Assembly: GCF_014646335.1 (NCBI RefSeq)
Contig: NZ_BMNG01000002.1
Span: 124,001-188,000, forward strand
Direction: 5' to 3'
Length of the DNA: 64,000 nt
Origin: Streptomyces lasiicapitis
Lineage (GTDB): Bacteria; Actinomycetota; Actinomycetes; Streptomycetales; Streptomycetaceae
A program made the translations under genes and the position numbers. The notes beneath the pieces were generated by a model. It did not search any database and had not been told where the DNA came from. It saw only the letters and a list, made by a program, of their open reading frames with translations. Shown here piece by piece: positions 62,295-64,000 of this stretch (its first letter is position 1; every line of letters begins with the position of its first letter).

Positions 62295-63148
62295 TGCGTA
62301 TCTTCGACCCCCACATCCACATGACCTCCCGCACCACCGACGACTACGAGGCGATGTACGAGGCCGGTGTCCGCGCCGTCGTCGAGCCCGCGTTCTGGCT
62401 CGGCCAGCCCCGCACCTCGCCCGCGTCCTTCGTCGACTACTTCGACTCCCTCCTGGGTTGGGAACCCTTCCGCGCCGCCCAGTACGGCATCGCGCACCAC
62501 TGCACCATCGCCCTCAACCCCAAGGAGGCGAACGACCCGCGGTGCACGCCCGTCCTCGACCTGTTGCCCCGCTATCTCGTCAAGGACAACGTCGTCGCCG
62601 TCGGTGAGATCGGCTACGACTCCATGACCCCCGCTGAGGACACCGCCCTCGCCACCCAGTTGCAGCTCGCCGCCGACCACGAGCTGCCCGCCCTGGTGCA
62701 CACCCCACACCGCGACAAGCTGGCGGGCCTGCGCCGCACCCTCGACGTCGTACGGGAGTCCGAGCTGCCCCTGGAGCGGGTCCTGATCGACCACCTCAAC
62801 GAGACCACGGTGAAGGAGGCCAAGGACGCGGGCTGCTGGCTCGGCTTCTCCGTCTATCCGGACACCAAGATGGACGAGGACCGGATGGTGGCGATCCTGC
62901 ACACCCACGGCCTGGAGAAGGTCCTGGTCAACTCGGCCGCGGACTGGGGCAAGAGCGATCCGCTGAAGACCCGCAAGGTCGGCGACGCCATGCTGGACGC
63001 CGGGTTCTCCGACGACGACGTCGACCAGGTGCTGTGGCGTAACCCCGTGGCCTTCTACGGACTCAGCGGCCGCCTCGCCCTGGACGTCACGGACACGGAC
63101 GTCACGGACACCCACGAGGGCAACTCCATCCTTCGCGGCGGTGCGTGA
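62294..63148 (+). CDS. eboB: TatD-like metal-dependent hydrolase, EboB-like
   Basis: 284 residues of the amidohydrolase/TatD fold. Start RIFDPHIHMTSRTTDDYEAMYEAG gives the HxH metal motif; GEIGYDS, LVHTPHRDK, VLIDHLNETTV and VNSAADWGKSDPL supply further metal-type residues. EboB proteins are TatD-like members of Ebo clusters with unknown substrate. The start shares one base with the eboA-like stop. Near the C-terminus there is a short duplicated TDTDVTDT. Confidence 0.88.
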   Translation: MRIFDPHIHMTSRTTDDYEAMYEAGVRAVVEPAFWLGQPRTSPASFVDYFDSLLGWEPFRAAQYGIAHHCTIALNPKEANDPRCTPVLDLLPRYLVKDNVVAVGEIGYDSMTPAEDTALATQLQLAADHELPALVHTPHRDKLAGLRRTLDVVRESELPLERVLIDHLNETTVKEAKDAGCWLGFSVYPDTKMDEDRMVAILHTHGLEKVLVNSAADWGKSDPLKTRKVGDAMLDAGFSDDDVDQVLWRNPVAFYGLSGRLALDVTDTDVTDTHEGNSILRGGA

Positions 63149-63151
63149 GCC

Positions 63152-64000
63152 ATGCGCTTCCGCCACCCTGACGGGTCCACCGTCCACCTCGCCTACTGCA
63201 CGAACGTGCACCCCGCCGAGACCCTCGACGGCGTCCTGGCGCAACTGCGCGACCACTGCGAGCCCGTCCGCAAGCGGCTCGGCCGCGACCGCATCGGAAT
63301 CGGCCTGTGGCTGGCCAAGGACGCCGCGCACGCCCTGGTCACCGACCCGGCCGCGCTGCGCGGACTGCGCACGGAACTCGACCGGCGCGGCCTGGAAGTC
63401 GTCACCCTCAACGGCTTCCCCTATGAGGGCTTCGGCGCCGAAGAGGTCAAGTACCGCGTCTACAAGCCGGACTGGGCCGACCCCGAACGCCTCGCCCACA
63501 CCACCGCCCTGGCCCGGGTCCTCGCCCAGTTGCTGCCGGACGACGTCACCGAGGGCACCATCTCCACCCTTCCGCTCGGCTGGCGCACCACCTTCGACGC
63601 AGCCCGCGCCGAGGAAGCCCGAGCGGCCCTCGTCACGCTGGCCCAACGCCTGGACGCCCTGGCCGAACTGACCGGCAAGTCCATCCGCATCGGCCTCGAA
63701 CCCGAACCGGGCTGCACCGTCGAGACCACCGGCGACGCCATCGCCCCCCTCGCCGCGGTCGGTCACGACCGCATCGGCATCTGTGTCGACACCTGCCACC
63801 TCGCCACCTCCTTCGAGGACCCGGGGACCGCGCTCGACGCCCTCGCCGCCGCCGACATCCCCGTCGTCAAGTCCCAGCTCTCCGCCGCCCTGCACGCCGA
63901 ACACCCCCATCTGCCGGAAGTACGCGCGGCGCTCGCCGCCTTCGACGAACCCCGCTTCCTGCACCAGACCCGCACCCTGCCCCGTGAACCCGAGGGCCCC
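63152..64000 (+). CDS. eboE: EboE-like TIM-barrel protein, 3'-truncated by window edge
   Basis: The frame runs from ATG 63152, 3 bp after the EboB-like stop, to the last base, giving 283 residues without a stop. It begins RFRHPDGSTVHLAYCTNVHPAETLDGVLAQL, continues GIGLWLAKDAAHAL, VVTLNGFPYEGFGAEEVKYRVYKPDW, IGLEPEPGCTVETTGDAI and GICVDTCHLATSFEDP. These are the hallmarks of the metabolite-traffic protein EboE, a xylose-isomerase-like barrel. The C-terminal part, and possibly an EboF-type phosphatase, would lie beyond the window. Confidence 0.87.
   Translation, partial: MRFRHPDGSTVHLAYCTNVHPAETLDGVLAQLRDHCEPVRKRLGRDRIGIGLWLAKDAAHALVTDPAALRGLRTELDRRGLEVVTLNGFPYEGFGAEEVKYRVYKPDWADPERLAHTTALARVLAQLLPDDVTEGTISTLPLGWRTTFDAARAEEARAALVTLAQRLDALAELTGKSIRIGLEPEPGCTVETTGDAIAPLAAVGHDRIGICVDTCHLATSFEDPGTALDALAAADIPVVKSQLSAALHAEHPHLPEVRAALAAFDEPRFLHQTRTLPREPEGP

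Overview
The window looks like Streptomyces chromosome: very high G+C with strong third-position G/C bias, many GTG starts and one TTG start, 4-nt start/stop overlaps, and gene families typical of that genus (SAV_2336-type STAND proteins, SCO3242-type prenyltransferase, ROK and GntR/FCD regulators, many Tat or Sec exported glycan enzymes). No rRNA, tRNA, CRISPR array, transposase or phage gene was seen.

Layout. (1) 1-7524, + strand: a predicted conflict/immunity locus of VMAP type, made of a Trypco1 protein (cut by the left edge), a trypsin-VMAP protein, a MoxR AAA+ ATPase and a large SAV_2336/vWA-like - NB-ARC - TPR protein. (2) 7547-8380, - strand: an aldo/keto reductase. (3) 8664-18009, + strand: pqqABCDE followed without a break by secreted GH105, Tat beta-jelly-roll, GH18 and GH28 proteins and a secreted PQQ-type sugar dehydrogenase, so cofactor supply and a likely user of it share one unit. 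(4) 18006-24986, - strand: a branched-chain-type ABC transporter (binding protein, LivH-LivM-LivF fusion, frameshifted LivG) with an acyl-CoA synthetase. (5) 25191-29977: a DHA2-type MFS exporter divergent from a double Lrp/AsnC regulator, and a LysR divergent from a bile-acid:Na+ symporter-like carrier. (6) 29913-33195, - strand: a DUF4185 protein and a GH33 sialidase with a LamG domain. (7) 33591-40276, - strand: a NAD-linked formate dehydrogenase operon (ketopantoate-reductase-like protein, catalytic subunit, NuoE-NuoF fusion, NuoG-like Fe-S subunit, FdhD). (8) 40568-45917: TSUP carrier/LysR pair, OFA-type oxalate/formate carrier with its small partner, a KAS III-like enzyme and a GntR/FCD regulator. 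(9) 46236-57653, + strand: ROK regulator, ribose-type ABC importer, Gfo/Idh/MocA oxidoreductase, two sugar-active enzymes and a second PQQ-type dehydrogenase with PKD and CBM6 domains; the content suggests oxidative (3-keto) sugar or cyclitol use. (10) 57784-64000, + strand: an Ebo-like cluster (inositol-phosphate-synthase-like enzyme, UbiA prenyltransferase, TIM-barrel isomerase, EboA, EboB/TatD-like, EboE) running off the right edge.

The most notable structures are: a dispersed inverted-repeat element present three times, twice inside open frames where it encodes the linker joining two normally separate proteins; a single-base frameshift just before the Walker A motif of the LivG-like gene; an 11-bp operator-like sequence shared by the formate dehydrogenase promoter region and the GntR/FCD gene; seven 24-bp tandem repeats inside the Ebo prenyltransferase; and the Ebo cluster itself, whose product is not known in actinomycetes.
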